A stretch of DNA of 64,000 bases from Denitrobacterium detoxificans (GTDB lineage Bacteria > Actinomycetota > Coriobacteriia > Coriobacteriales > Eggerthellaceae), in the NCBI RefSeq assembly GCF_001643775.1, contig NZ_CP011402.1, positions 1,706,432 to 1,770,431 on the forward strand. The letters run 5' to 3'. The translations under genes were made by a program, and so were the position numbers. The notes beneath the pieces were generated by a model. The model was given only the letters and a program-made list of their open reading frames with translations, was not told where the DNA came from and ran no database searches. Below are positions 1 through 8,681 of the stretch, in pieces; position 1 is the stretch's first letter; every line of letters begins with the position of its first letter.

Positions 1-504
1 ACCCTACGCGAAAGCGGCCTGAAGCTTCCCGAGCATGCCGCCTACATGGACAGCATCTATGCGCTGCATCCGCTCCCCCATGTGCGCAACCTGTATTACA
101 TGGATGTCGATTTGTACTTCTACCTCATTGGCCGCGAAGGCCAGTCCATCGAAATCGAGGTCCTGAAGAAGCACATCGGCGAACAGCTGCAGGCAACCCG
201 ACACGTCATCGACGACTTCGATTACGAAGAGCTTCATGCGAAGAGCCCGCAAATGGCCGATAGCATCGCCCGATACCTGTCCACCATGATGACGGTATCG
301 ACCATTTACCTATTTAAAATCAACACTGCGGCATCAATCGCCGAAGTTCGCTCCATCTGGAAGTACCTTGAGGAGAACGATTCCGCCATGTATCGCTTCG
401 TGAAGCATTCCATGGCTGGATGGACGTATCGTCACACCCCCATCGGCCGTGCCCTGGCTCGTGGCGTATATTCATTTGTGAACAGGATATTCAAGTTCGC
501 GTAA
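1..504 (+). CDS. Glycosyltransferase, C-terminal part (5' end outside window)
   Basis: The reading frame is open from base 1 to the TAA at 502-504, so this is the last 167 residues of a longer protein. The visible part has the pattern PLPHVRNLYYMDVDLYFY followed by IGREGQS and a helical tail. That matches what I recall of the region after the catalytic domain in family 2 glycosyltransferases of Gram-positive bacteria. The catalytic domain itself is not in the window, so the family call rests on the tail and the neighbour. The next gene, 50 bases downstream on the same strand, is an LPG-synthase-type membrane protein, a common partner in cell-envelope glycolipid loci. An internal ATG at 46 is not needed as a start because the frame runs through it. 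Confidence 0.6.
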   Translation, partial: TLRESGLKLPEHAAYMDSIYALHPLPHVRNLYYMDVDLYFYLIGREGQSIEIEVLKKHIGEQLQATRHVIDDFDYEELHAKSPQMADSIARYLSTMMTVSTIYLFKINTAASIAEVRSIWKYLEENDSAMYRFVKHSMAGWTYRHTPIGRALARGVYSFVNRIFKFA

Positions 505-554
505 TCCCGCTTCAAAGGGGGATGTGCACGAGGGACTTGCAGGGAAAGGCACCC

Positions 555-1631
555 ATGCGGGACACGGATAAGCCGATAGTCGACGAGGAAGAAGTTATCG
601 AAGAACCCCATATCAAGGGGAAGATTCTTAACATCGTCCTGCTCATTCTGGCATTTGGCCTTCTGTGCGTGTACCTTTTCATCGGCGGCGAAGCCAGCGA
701 ACTGGCCGAGGCAGTAAGCGACATTCGCTGGACGTGGCTCACGCTTGCCCTGTTCATGGTGGTGCTCTACTGGGTGCTCGAAAGCGTATGCATTCAGATC
801 TTCGCGAACAAGATGCACCCTGGCTTCAAGTTCTACAAGACGAATATCGTTACCGTCATCGGGCAGTACTTCAACTGCGTCACGCCGCTTTCCAGTGGCG
901 GCCAGCCCTTCCAAGCGTACTACTATCGCCGTTTCGGCATGCCGTACTCGAAGTCCATCCCCATGCTGCTCTGCAGGTTCATCTCGTATCAGCTTTCCAC
1001 CACCACGTTCTGCGCTATCGTATTGCTTCTGCGCTTTACGTACTTCACCGACGAAAACCCCGCCCTCATGGCACTCGTTATCGTTGGCTTCATCGGTGGC
1101 CTGGGCCTTATGACCATGCTCCTGCTGCTGGCCTTCTGGCGTTCCGGTACGCAACATGTCGTGCACGTCGTTTTGCGTTTGGGCGCAAAAATTCATCTGG
1201 TAAAGGACCTGGACGGCTCTCTCGCCTGGGCAGACAAGCAGATCAGCGATGCCTATAACGAGATCCAGTTCCTCCTGAAGGAACCCAAGCTGCTGGCGAA
1301 GTCTTCCGCCGTAACGTTCGTGCAGCTGGCAGAATACTTCTCCATCTCGTATGTCATCTATCGAGGATTTGGTTACGTAGACGCCGACTTCCTTTCGATC
1401 GTTTCCTGCCAGGCGTTCGTGTACATGATCTCGTCGTTCGTTCCCACGCCTGGTGCCGTAGGCGCCGCCGAGAGTTCGTATGCACTCTTCTTCAGCACCA
1501 TCTACCCCAATGCAGCTGTGGTGGCCCTTTCCACCTTCATCTGGAGGCTGCTCACCTTCTACTTCCCCATCGTCGTTGGAATGCTGCTCACGCTGGTCGT
1601 GAACCATTCCAAGACGCTTACGCGGCAGTAA
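555..1631 (+). CDS. Lysylphosphatidylglycerol synthase TM-region (UPF0104/YbhN-like) membrane protein
   Basis: The protein is 358 residues with about eight hydrophobic segments, starting near residue 25 after a short acidic cytoplasmic N-terminus. It shows the family's conserved core: a loop with TPLSSGGQP around residues 110-118, and a late SSFVPTPGAVGAAE motif near residues 290-305. UPF0104 proteins resemble the flippase half of MprF and are often found with glycosyltransferases. No lysyltransferase domain is attached, so lysyl-PG synthesis is not implied; lipid or glycolipid translocation in the plasma membrane is an inference. The start at 555 is preceded by AGGGAAAGG at 541-549. A longer frame from 420 lacks such a site and overlaps the previous gene. 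Confidence 0.82.
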   Translation: MRDTDKPIVDEEEVIEEPHIKGKILNIVLLILAFGLLCVYLFIGGEASELAEAVSDIRWTWLTLALFMVVLYWVLESVCIQIFANKMHPGFKFYKTNIVTVIGQYFNCVTPLSSGGQPFQAYYYRRFGMPYSKSIPMLLCRFISYQLSTTTFCAIVLLLRFTYFTDENPALMALVIVGFIGGLGLMTMLLLLAFWRSGTQHVVHVVLRLGAKIHLVKDLDGSLAWADKQISDAYNEIQFLLKEPKLLAKSSAVTFVQLAEYFSISYVIYRGFGYVDADFLSIVSCQAFVYMISSFVPTPGAVGAAESSYALFFSTIYPNAAVVALSTFIWRLLTFYFPIVVGMLLTLVVNHSKTLTRQ

Positions 1632-1648
1632 GCTTGCTTGGGCTGTCC

Positions 1649-1890
1649 GGTCGGGCGGCCGCATGGCCCCTTTGGGACACCCGCTCCGCTGCTCGCGTGG
1701 TTTCGGCCCCGCACGGGCCGAAACCTACGCTCGTGCGCTCGCTAGTTCATGCTTTTACTTGCGCTGCTCGGGGTTGCGGCGTAGATTTGCGTGAAGCTTT
1801 GCTTCCCGCTCTCTACGCCGCAACCCCGAGCATAGCGCTTTATTTTTTTGCTTTCACAGTGTCCCTACGGGGCCATGCGGCCGCCCGACC
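1649..1890 (+). repeat. Structured 3' repeat, copy A (constant loops, variable palindromic stems)
   Basis: The element begins 17 bases after the stop of the preceding plus-strand gene. The outer arms, 1649-1680 and 1859-1890, are a 32-base inverted repeat with a few mismatches at the inner end. Hairpin 1 is 1699-1725, with arms GGTTTCGGCCC and GGGCCGAAACC. Hairpin 2 has 20-base perfectly complementary arms at 1766-1785 and 1812-1831, extended by GCGCT (1761-1765) and AGCGC (1834-1838) across a two-base bulge. Its 26-base loop, 1786-1811, can fold again through GAAGC/GCTTC. A T-rich run (1839-1849) follows hairpin 2, as in an intrinsic terminator. Linkers and loop recur nearly unchanged in copies B and C, whereas the stems differ in sequence yet stay complementary. 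Confidence 0.9.
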
Positions 1891-2421
1891 TACCCGGTTC
1901 AACTTACTGTCATACGCGGGTCGGATACTTAACGACCTGGTAAGACTTCCCCACGATGGGCAAATAGCAGCCTCGCTTAAATCGGTTTTCGACCTGCTCG
2001 AACCCAACCAAGGACGGCATCCATCCCGCTCGCTGCGGGCCGTAGGCCCGCAGCATCGCCAGTACGTTACGAGCCGAACCAATGGTGCGCACAACGAAAG
2101 TCAGTGACTATTCGGCAATCCAACAGCCGAACAGGCAATAACCCACCCCATACCCCAAGCTGGGCGAAGGCGCCGATTCGCGCAGCGAATCCAGCCCTGA
2201 CAACAAGCACGGCTAATCCAAATAGCCCCAACGAAAGCAATTAAGGGGAGAAGCATCGGCAACAACCACGGTTGCTGAAAGATGTTAGGCGATCCCAGTT
2301 AGCGAACTGGACACCGCCCGGGAATAGAGAAACCTACCAGCAAGAAGAGCGAGCGCAGCGATGCTCCCCGCAGGCTGCGATGATTAGCTGCCTTTGTTGT
2401 AGCCCTACCCGACCCGCGACA
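1891..2421. other. Noncoding gap with several hairpins, unexplained
   Basis: This 530-base stretch between repeat copies A and B holds no credible gene. It contains short strong hairpins: GCTGCGGGCC/GGCCCGCAGC at 2032-2054 with a 3-base loop, and CCAGTT/AACTGG at 2295-2310. There are weaker ones around 2107-2130 (TTCGGC/GCCGAA) and 2174-2190 (GATTCG/CGAATC). I looked for landmarks of RNase P RNA, tmRNA and SRP RNA on both strands and recognised none. It may be relic sequence or an unrecognised structured RNA. Confidence 0.45.
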
Positions 2422-2656
2422 AGGGGCGTGCCCCGCAGGCTCTCGGGTGCACTGTGAAAACAAACAAACGCGCTGTACCCATAGTTGCTCGCGGAAAGCG
2501 GGAAGCGAAGCTTCACGCAATTCCGCAGGCAACTATGGGCAGCGCAAGTACATGCATGAACCAGCGAGCGCACGAGCGTAGGTTTCGGCCCGTGCGGGGC
2601 CGAAACCACGCGAGCAGCGGAGCGGGTGCGCCTGAGAGGCTGCGGGGCACGCCCCT
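2422..2656 (-). repeat. Structured 3' repeat, copy B
   Basis: This is the same architecture as copy A on the opposite strand, downstream of the minus-strand ribosomal operon and its terminator. The outer arms are 2422-2452 and 2626-2656. Hairpin 1 is 2581-2607, with the same arms as copy A. Hairpin 2 has arms 2478-2496 and 2521-2539, with one mismatch and one wobble, plus the conserved GCGCTG/CAGCGC pair at 2470-2475 and 2540-2545. The hairpin-2 loop, 2497-2520, is the reverse complement of the copy A loop apart from one base. About half of the 20 stem positions of hairpin 2 differ from copy A, and nearly all are compensated on the other arm. Confidence 0.9.
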
Positions 2657-2683
2657 CCCCCAGGTCGAACACCCCAAACAACG

Positions 2684-2718
2684 CAAAAAAGAGCACCCAG
2701 CATTAGCCAGGTGCTCTT
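2684..2718 (-). terminator. Intrinsic terminator of the ribosomal operon
   Basis: On the minus strand a GAGCACC/GGTGCTC stem (2691-2697 with 2710-2716) is followed by a run of six T (2685-2690). It sits about 25 bases past the rplW stop, so transcription of the S10 segment appears to end here rather than continuing to rplB. Confidence 0.88.
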
Positions 2719-2741
2719 CAGTACTAGCGGATAAGCTAGAT

Positions 2742-3026
2742 TTAGGCGGTGAACAGCTCGATGCTGTCGCCCTCGGCCAGGGTAACCATAGCCTTCTTCC
2801 AAGTGCGGGTGCGACCCATGGTGTAGCGGACGCGCTTCGGCTTGGACTTCACGTTGAGCGTGTTGACCTTCTTCACCTTGACGTCGAAGATTTCCTCGAC
2901 AGCCTTGGCGATTTCGATCTTGTTAGCGCTCTTGGCAACTTCGAACGTGTAAACGTTGTTCTCCATCATGTCGTAGCTATGCTCAGAAATGACGGGGCGG
3001 ATGATCACTTCGCGGGGATCCTTCAT
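2742..3026 (-). CDS. rplW: 50S ribosomal protein L23
   Basis: The 94-residue protein is a full-length bacterial L23, beginning MKDPREVIIRPVISEHSY and containing the family pattern NKIEIAKAVEEIFDVKV. L23 binds 23S rRNA domain III at the exit of the peptide tunnel and is a docking site for trigger factor and SRP. Its ATG overlaps the stop of rplD by one base (TAATG), so the two are probably translationally coupled. It is the last gene of this operon, with a terminator directly downstream. In most bacteria rplB follows without a break, so the early end is unusual. Confidence 0.97.
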   Translation of the reverse strand: MKDPREVIIRPVISEHSYDMMENNVYTFEVAKSANKIEIAKAVEEIFDVKVKKVNTLNVKSKPKRVRYTMGRTRTWKKAMVTLAEGDSIELFTA

Positions 3027-3649
3027 TATGCAAGCACCTCCTCGATGCGATTCAGAGCCTCAGCGCTGATAACGAGCGCCTTGTTGTTCACCAGGTCGTA
3101 GGTGTTCATCTCGCTGACGGGGATGACCTCGACGAGGGGAAGGTTGCGGAAGCTGAGGTAAGCGTTCACGTCTTCGTCGCCAACCACGATCGTGGTGCGG
3201 CCGGAAACGTTCAGAGCCTCGAGGCAAGCCTTCGCGTCCTTGGTCTTGGGAGCTTCGAAGCCGAAGGAGTCGACAACGAACAGCTCTTCGTCGGCCAGCT
3301 TAGCGGACAGCGCGGAGCGCAGAGCAAGCTTGACTTCCTTGTTGTTCACGCGGAAAGCGTAGGAACGGGGATGCGGACCGAAGACCGTACCGCCGCCAGC
3401 CCATTGAGGAGCGCGGATCGTACCCTGGCGAGCACGACCGGTGCCCTTCTGACGCCACGGCTTCTTGCCGCCGCCGCGCACCTGGCCACGGGTCTTGGTG
3501 TCATGCGTACCCTGACGCCAGGAAGCACGCTGAGCGCGCACAACCTGATGCATCACGGGGATGTTCGGCTCGATGCCGAACACCGCAGCGTTCAGGTCGC
3601 GTACTTCGACCTTCTTGCCGCTCGTGTTCTTAACTTCAATGTTTGCCAT
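3026..3649 (-). CDS. rplD: 50S ribosomal protein L4
   Basis: The 207-residue protein is a standard-length L4. It carries the conserved extended-loop region with GQVRGGGKKPWRQKGTGRAR around residues 57-76 and FGPHPRSYAF near residue 90. L4 is an early 50S assembly protein whose loop lines the peptide tunnel. In some bacteria it also acts as an autogenous repressor of the S10 operon; no repressor hairpin was identified in this leader. It lies 20 bases after rplC and overlaps rplW by one base. Confidence 0.97.
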   Translation of the reverse strand: MANIEVKNTSGKKVEVRDLNAAVFGIEPNIPVMHQVVRAQRASWRQGTHDTKTRGQVRGGGKKPWRQKGTGRARQGTIRAPQWAGGGTVFGPHPRSYAFRVNNKEVKLALRSALSAKLADEELFVVDSFGFEAPKTKDAKACLEALNVSGRTTIVVGDEDVNAYLSFRNLPLVEVIPVSEMNTYDLVNNKALVISAEALNRIEEVLA

Positions 3650-3669
3650 AATGTGTTAACTCCTTGGGT

Positions 3670-4290
3670 TTAGGCCAGGCGAACGCGGACCATGGCGTTC
3701 TTGCCGCCGGGCACCGCACCCTTGACCAGAATCAGGTTCTGCTCTTCGTTGACGGAAACGACCTCGAGGTTCTTCACGGTAACCGTGTCGCAGCCCATGT
3801 GACCAGGCAGACGCAGGCCCTTCAGAACGCGGGAAGGCGTAGCGCACATGCCCACAGAACCGGGAGCACGATGGAAGTGAGCACCGTGTCCACCAGGACC
3901 ACCAGCGAAGCCGTAGCGCTTCATGACGCCAGCGAAGCCCTTACCCTTGGAAGTGCCGGTGACGTCTACGAGCTTAGCCTCGGAGAAGTTGGCAACCGTT
4001 ACCGTGTCGCCCACCTTGTACTCGGAAGCGTTCTCGACGCGAACCTCGCGAAGGTGACGGACAGGCTCCGCGCCCTGCTTGGCGAAATGGCCAGCCATGG
4101 GCTTGTTGACCTTCTTTTCCTTGATGGTGCCGAAGCCCAGCTGCACAGCCTCGTAACCGTCGGTCTCGGCGGTCTTGACCTGGCAGATGGTGTTCGGGGC
4201 AGCCTGGATGACCGTTACGGGAACGACCGTATCATCCTCGGCGAAAACCTGGGTCATGCCCAGTTTAGTACCGTAGATAGCGTTAATCAT
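3670..4290 (-). CDS. rplC: 50S ribosomal protein L3
   Basis: The 206-residue protein starts [16 protein letters not shown], the usual N-terminus of bacterial L3. It contains the conserved [14 protein letters not shown] and [16 protein letters not shown] segments of the central extension that reaches the peptidyl-transferase centre. The start was set at the ATG at 4288-4290, preceded by AGGAGG ten bases upstream. A TTG three codons earlier (4299) would be only one base from that site. The gene lies between rpsJ and rplD in the conserved S10 order. Confidence 0.97.
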   Translation of the reverse strand: MINAIYGTKLGMTQVFAEDDTVVPVTVIQAAPNTICQVKTAETDGYEAVQLGFGTIKEKKVNKPMAGHFAKQGAEPVRHLREVRVENASEYKVGDTVTVANFSEAKLVDVTGTSKGKGFAGVMKRYGFAGGPGGHGAHFHRAPGSVGMCATPSRVLKGLRLPGHMGCDTVTVKNLEVVSVNEEQNLILVKGAVPGGKNAMVRVRLA

Positions 4291-4304
4291 GCTCTGCAAA
4301 CCTC

Positions 4305-4613
4305 CTACAGCTTGATCTCGATGTCAACGCCAGCAGGAAGATCGAGGCGCATCAGGGAGTCGACCGTGTTGGCCGTCGGCTCCAGGATGTCGATCAGACG
4401 CTTGTGCGTGCGCATTTCGAACTGTTCGCGGGAGTCCTTGTTCACGTGCGGGCCCTTCACGACGCAATACATGTTGCGCTCGGTGGGCAGCGGAATAGGA
4501 CCGGATACCTTGGCACCAGTCTTCTGGGCGGTATCGACGATGAGCTTGGTGGACTGATCCACGATCTCATGGTCGTAGCCCTTCAGGCGGATGCGAATCT
4601 TTTGATTAGCCAC
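4305..4613 (-). CDS. rpsJ: 30S ribosomal protein S10
   Basis: The 102-residue protein is full-length S10 ([19 protein letters not shown]), with the conserved [10 protein letters not shown] and THKRLIDI segments. S10 is a 30S head protein and also NusE, the partner of NusB in antitermination. It lies only 43 bases after the fusA stop. In many bacteria a tuf gene for EF-Tu sits in this position; here there is no room for one. Confidence 0.97.
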   Translation of the reverse strand: MANQKIRIRLKGYDHEIVDQSTKLIVDTAQKTGAKVSGPIPLPTERNMYCVVKGPHVNKDSREQFEMRTHKRLIDILEPTANTVDSLMRLDLPAGVDIEIKL

Positions 4614-4656
4614 TTTGTATAACCTCCGTTATGAAGCGAAACGCAAGCCTTCGGGC

Positions 4657-6759
4657 TTAAGCGTTACCGCCAGCCTTGCTGATGATTTCTTCTGCCACGT
4701 TCTTCGGCACCTGGTCGTAGCTATCGAACTGCATGGTGTACGAAGCGCGGCCCTGCGTACCACTGCGCAGGTCAGTTGCATAGCCGAACATCTCGCTCAG
4801 AGGCACCTTGGCGTTGATGACCTTGGCGTTGCCGCGGTCGCCCATGCCCTGAATCTGGCCACGACGGCTGGACAGGTTGCCCATAACGTCGCCCATGTAC
4901 TCTTCCGGCGTTTCGACTTCGACGCTCATCATAGGCTCGAGGATGACCGGGTTGGCCTTCTTCAGAGCGTTCTTGATGGCCATGGAGCCGGCAACCTTGA
5001 AGGCAGCTTCGGAGGAGTCGACTTCGTGGTAAGAACCGTCGACCAGCTCGACCTTGACGTCGACGACGGGGTAGCCAGCCAGAACACCGTTGTTGAGTGC
5101 TTCCTGGATGCCCTTGTCGACCGAGGGGATGTATTCCTTGGGAATGGCACCGCCCACGATGTTGTTGATGAACTCGTAGCCTGCACCCTGCTCCTGCGGG
5201 ATGAGGTTGATGACGGCGTCGCCGTACTGACCACGACCACCGGACTGGCGAACGAACTTGCCCTGCACGTTGTCGGCGCGGGTGGTAGCCGTCTCGCGGT
5301 AGGCAACCTGGGGCTTACCCACGTTAGCCTCGACCTTGAACTCGCGGAGCAGGCGGTCGACGATGATTTCCAGATGCAGCTCGCCCATGCCGGCGATGAT
5401 GGTCTGGCCGGTTTCCTCGTTGGTGGAAACGCGGAACGTCGGGTCTTCCTCGGCGAGCTTCTGCAGAGCAACGCTCATCTTGTCCTGCTCGGCCTTGGTC
5501 TTCGGCTCGACCGCAACGTCGATAACGGGGTCGGGGAATTCCATGGACTCGAGCACGACGGGAGCGTTCTCGTCGCACAGCGTGTCGCCCGTGGTGGTGT
5601 TCTTCAGACCAACGACGGCAACGATGTCGCCAGCGGCGCAGTTGTCGAGGTCGATACGCTGGTTGGAGTTCATCTGCAGCAGACGGCCGATGCGCTCCTT
5701 CTTGTCCTTCGTGGCGTTGACCACGTAGGAACCAGCCTCGAGCTTACCGGAGTAAACACGCAGGTAGGTGAGCTTACCAACGAACGGGTCGGTCATGATC
5801 TTGAATGCCAGAGCGGAGAAGGGAGCCTTCATATCGCTGGGGCGCTCGTCTTCCTCGCCGGTCTCGGGGTTCGTACCCTTGATGGCGGGAACGTCGACGG
5901 GGCTGGGCAGGTAGTCGACAACGGCGTCGAGCAGTTCCTGAACACCCTTGTTCTTGTAGGCAGAACCCACGAAGACAGGGTTGATCATGTTGCCGATAAC
6001 GCCCTTGCGCAGAGCAGCCTTCAGTTCCTCGACCGTGATCTCTTCCTCCATGAGGACCTTCTCCATGAGGGCGTCGTCGCAGTCGGCGGCAGCCTCAACG
6101 AGTTCCTGGTGGTAGAGCTCGGCCTGCTCCTGGAATTCAGCAGGAATGGCATCCATGGGCTCGGGGTAGGTCATGCCCTTTTCGTCGGCCTTGAAGTCCC
6201 AAGCGGTCATGGTAACCAGGTCGATGACGCCCCAGAAGTTATCTTCGGCGCCCATGGGAACCTGAGCGGCAACAGCCTTGGCACCCAGACGATCACGCAT
6301 GGTGTCGATAGCATGGAAGAAATCGGCGCCAACGCGGTCGTACTTGTTGATGAAGGCGATGCGGGGTACGCCGTAGCGCACGGCCTGACGCCAAACGGTT
6401 TCAGACTGGGGCTGAACGCCAGCAACGGCGTCAAACACAGCAACGGCACCGTCGAGGACGCGCAGAGAGCGCTCAACCTCGGCCGTGAAGTCTACGTGGC
6501 CTGGGGTGTCGATGATCTGAATACGGTAATCCTTACCGTCCTTCTTCCAGAAGCACGTGGTAGCAGCGGAGGTAATGGTTACGCCGCGCTCCTGCTCCTG
6601 AACCATCCAGTCCATCGTAGCGGCGCCATCATGCACCTCGCCGATCTTGTGGGTCTTGCCCGTGTAGTACAGGATACGTTCCGTCGTGGTGGTCTTACCG
6701 GCATCGATGTGAGCCATGATACCGATATTACGAGTATCCTGAAGCGTATTCTTAGCCAT
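4657..6759 (-). CDS. fusA: Elongation factor G
   Basis: The 700-residue protein is a full-length EF-G, the GTPase that drives translocation of tRNA and mRNA on the ribosome. The G1 motif AHIDAGKT is at residues 16-23, followed by DTPGHVDF (G3) and NKYD (G4, where NKMD is common). Domains II-V follow, including the GELHLEI and RGQIQGM segments of domains III and V. The gene is 11 bases after rpsG and 43 before rpsJ, co-directional with the whole str/S10 block. No second EF-G-like copy is in the window. Confidence 0.98.
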   Translation of the reverse strand: MAKNTLQDTRNIGIMAHIDAGKTTTTERILYYTGKTHKIGEVHDGAATMDWMVQEQERGVTITSAATTCFWKKDGKDYRIQIIDTPGHVDFTAEVERSLRVLDGAVAVFDAVAGVQPQSETVWRQAVRYGVPRIAFINKYDRVGADFFHAIDTMRDRLGAKAVAAQVPMGAEDNFWGVIDLVTMTAWDFKADEKGMTYPEPMDAIPAEFQEQAELYHQELVEAAADCDDALMEKVLMEEEITVEELKAALRKGVIGNMINPVFVGSAYKNKGVQELLDAVVDYLPSPVDVPAIKGTNPETGEEDERPSDMKAPFSALAFKIMTDPFVGKLTYLRVYSGKLEAGSYVVNATKDKKERIGRLLQMNSNQRIDLDNCAAGDIVAVVGLKNTTTGDTLCDENAPVVLESMEFPDPVIDVAVEPKTKAEQDKMSVALQKLAEEDPTFRVSTNEETGQTIIAGMGELHLEIIVDRLLREFKVEANVGKPQVAYRETATTRADNVQGKFVRQSGGRGQYGDAVINLIPQEQGAGYEFINNIVGGAIPKEYIPSVDKGIQEALNNGVLAGYPVVDVKVELVDGSYHEVDSSEAAFKVAGSMAIKNALKKANPVILEPMMSVEVETPEEYMGDVMGNLSSRRGQIQGMGDRGNAKVINAKVPLSEMFGYATDLRSGTQGRASYTMQFDSYDQVPKNVAEEIISKAGGNA

Positions 6760-6770
6760 GCTAGATCCCC

Positions 6771-7241
6771 CTAGAAGCGATAGTGCGAGAAGGCGCGGTT
6801 GGATTCAGCCATCTTGTAGAGGTCTTCGCGACGCTTAACGGAAGCGCCCTGGTTTTCGGCGGCATCCATGATCTCGGCGGCGAGACGCTGCTTCATCGTA
6901 TGTTCCTTGCGCTTGCGGCTGAAGTCGACGATCCAGCGGATAGCAAGCGTGGTGGCGCGACGGGAGTTGACCTCCATGGGCACCTGGTAGGTGGCGCCGC
7001 CGACACGCTTCGGCTTAACTTCCAGCGTAGGACGAACGTTGTCCATGGCCTTCTTGAACACGGACAGGGCGTCTTCACCCGTCTTTTCCGCAACGATGTC
7101 GAATGCACCGTAGACGATACCCTCGGCGGTGGACTTCTTACCGTCGAGAAGAACCTTGTTGATCAGCTGAGTGACCAGCCGATTGTTATAAACTGCATCC
7201 GCCTTGACTTCGCGGCGGGATGCTGCTGCACGACGCGGCAT
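6771..7241 (-). CDS. rpsG: 30S ribosomal protein S7
   Basis: The 156-residue protein has the usual S7 length and start ([12 protein letters not shown]), with the conserved [12 protein letters not shown] segment around residues 80-92. S7 nucleates assembly of the 30S head and contacts tRNA near the exit site. It is a translational regulator of the str operon in E. coli; whether it does so here cannot be read from the sequence. It lies between rpsL (42 bases upstream) and fusA. Confidence 0.97.
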   Translation of the reverse strand: MPRRAAASRREVKADAVYNNRLVTQLINKVLLDGKKSTAEGIVYGAFDIVAEKTGEDALSVFKKAMDNVRPTLEVKPKRVGGATYQVPMEVNSRRATTLAIRWIVDFSRKRKEHTMKQRLAAEIMDAAENQGASVKRREDLYKMAESNRAFSHYRF

Positions 7242-7283
7242 AAAGCTTCCTTTCGTTACTTACTACTAGTAGTGTTGCTTCGC

Positions 7284-7658
7284 TTATTTCTTCGGCTTCT
7301 TGGCGCCGTAGCGGCTGCGAGCCTGCTTGCGATCGGAAACCGCAGCGCAGTCGAGAGCAGCGCGGATAATCTTGTAGCGAACACCGGGGAGGTCCTTAAC
7401 ACGACCGCCGCGGATGAGCACCATGGAGTGCTCCTGCAGGTTGTGGCCTTCGCCGGGGATGTAAGCGGTAACTTCCATGCCGTTTACGAGGCGCACACGG
7501 GCGACCTTACGCAGAGCCGAGTTCGGCTTCTTCGGCGTGGTGGTGTACACGCGCGTGCACACGCCGCGCTTCTGGGGGTTGCCCTTCAGCGCAGGGGTCT
7601 TCTTCTTGACGACCTGGTCGTGGCGGCCCTTGCGGACCAGCTGGTTAATAGTAGGCAA
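7284..7658 (-). CDS. rpsL: 30S ribosomal protein S12
   Basis: The 124-residue protein is full-length S12 of the decoding centre. The conserved [13 protein letters not shown] segment carries the lysine that is mutated in streptomycin-resistant strains; here it is the unmutated Lys. The [11 protein letters not shown] loop is also intact. Translation appears to begin at a TTG (7656-7658), with AGAAGGAG eight bases upstream and no ATG in a better position. It is the first gene of the operon and has its own promoter at 7791-7819. Confidence 0.96.
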   Translation of the reverse strand: MPTINQLVRKGRHDQVVKKKTPALKGNPQKRGVCTRVYTTTPKKPNSALRKVARVRLVNGMEVTAYIPGEGHNLQEHSMVLIRGGRVKDLPGVRYKIIRAALDCAAVSDRKQARSRYGAKKPKK

Positions 7659-7790
7659 AGCGATTACTCCTTCTGTATCCTGGTCACCCGAAGCAAACCA
7701 CCTCGGGCACCTTGCCCTTCTTCTTCACTAACGGGTGCGTTCAGCTGTTACGCACACGAAAGTAAGCGCCCCAGCGGGACGCGAAGTGGT

Positions 7791-7819
7791 ACTTTACTAT
7801 CCCCCATAGTACCTGTCAA
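7791..7819 (-). promoter_or_regulatory. Promoter of the rpsL operon
   Basis: On the minus strand a perfect TTGACA (7814-7819) is followed after 17 bases by TAAAGT (7791-7796). The leader to rpsL is then about 125 bases. It holds a GTGCGT/ACGCAC hairpin but no recognised riboswitch. Confidence 0.72.
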
Positions 7820-8148
7820 ACGCCACGCGCCCGGGCGTATCCATAGGCGTGAATTACCGTATTCCCAGTTAGATTGAGGTATGAGCGAGCAATCGAAGAT
7901 TCAATAGGCCTGTCGTTCGCAGAATCTTCAAGAAACGTATTGACATCCCCGGAGAAGAAGGGTTTCGCACTACACAAGGGACGCTTATGGGCCCGTGCAG
8001 CAACACCATATATATGTATGGATAGCTCCCCCATCAGCCTATCACCCAGAAAAGTATCACTATGGCGTATAAAACCCTCATCTTTATCCACCCACGTAGA
8101 AAAGCGGTACAATAAGCAGGCAACTATACATCGAGGAAAGGGACTCCC
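7820..8148. other. Intergenic region between rpsL promoter and universal stress gene
   Basis: No gene is apparent. A TACAAT at 8108-8113 is a plausible -10 box for the downstream plus-strand gene, though the matching -35 is poor. An isolated TTGACA at 7940-7945 lacks a good -10 at the right distance. The segment is more AT-rich than its surroundings. Confidence 0.45.
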
Positions 8149-8586
8149 ATGTCAGCTGGATATCAGCGCATCTTCTGCGCACTTGACGGATCTTCCGCCC
8201 AGTCCGCGGTTGCCCGCAAGGCTGTTGCCATGGCTTCCGACAACAAGGCCGCCCTTCGATTTGGCCACGTGGTCGATGCCGTGCCGAGCGAAGCGAGCGC
8301 CATCAATTTCCAAGACCTGTGCGAACAGGCCAGGCACGAAGCCGAGCGTCAGATCGCCGACATCCTGGAAGAGGCAAAAGCCGACGAGAACATTCCCAGT
8401 GTGGAAGTCGTCGTCGAGGCGGGCTCCATCAACGACACGCTCGACAACCTGCTCATCGCTCCGTTCGACCCCGACCTGGTCATCTGCGGCGCACGTGGTC
8501 TTTCCAGCATCAAGTATGCCTTTGTGGGTAGCGTGAGCACGCACCTCATCCGCACTCAGGAATGCGATGTCCTGGTCGTAAAGTAA
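8149..8586 (+). CDS. Universal stress protein (UspA family)
   Basis: The 145-residue single-domain Usp begins with a beta strand YQRIFCALDGS. It ends with the ATP-binding-type motif GARGLSSIKYAFVGSVS followed by the terminal strand DVLVVK. This is the G-x2-G-x9-G(S/T) pattern of nucleotide-binding members. Such proteins are cytoplasmic and respond to growth arrest and energy stress; the specific role here is unknown. A GAGGAAAGGGA site lies 7 bases ahead of the ATG. The gene is monocistronic, with a strong terminator immediately after it. Confidence 0.92.
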   Translation: MSAGYQRIFCALDGSSAQSAVARKAVAMASDNKAALRFGHVVDAVPSEASAINFQDLCEQARHEAERQIADILEEAKADENIPSVEVVVEAGSINDTLDNLLIAPFDPDLVICGARGLSSIKYAFVGSVSTHLIRTQECDVLVVK

Positions 8587-8611
8587 CGCGAACAACTTCT
8601 CTACCTACCAC

Positions 8612-8647
8612 GAAGGCGCCTCGGATTACTCCGGGGCGCCTTCTTTA
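8612..8647 (+). terminator. Intrinsic terminator after universal stress gene
   Basis: A GC-rich stem (AAGGCGCC and GGCGCCTT arms with CGG/CCG inside) is followed by TTCTTTAT. It lies between convergent genes and may serve both. Confidence 0.78.
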
Positions 8648-8681
8648 TGCCCGTACGGCGACGGGCGTATATCATCGAGCG

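Noticed and set aside
1634-2107. Short open frame through repeat copy A
   Set aside because: It is one of several frames crossing palindromic DNA; similar peptides arise in copies B and C only because the DNA is repeated.
1891-2421. RNase P RNA, tmRNA or SRP RNA in the structured gap
   Set aside because: Their conserved core sequences are not present on either strand.
4615-6774. Long open frame (719 codons) on the plus strand across fusA
   Set aside because: It mirrors fusA codons, has low-complexity Val/His/Leu composition and no ribosome site; it is a GC-driven shadow of a certain gene.
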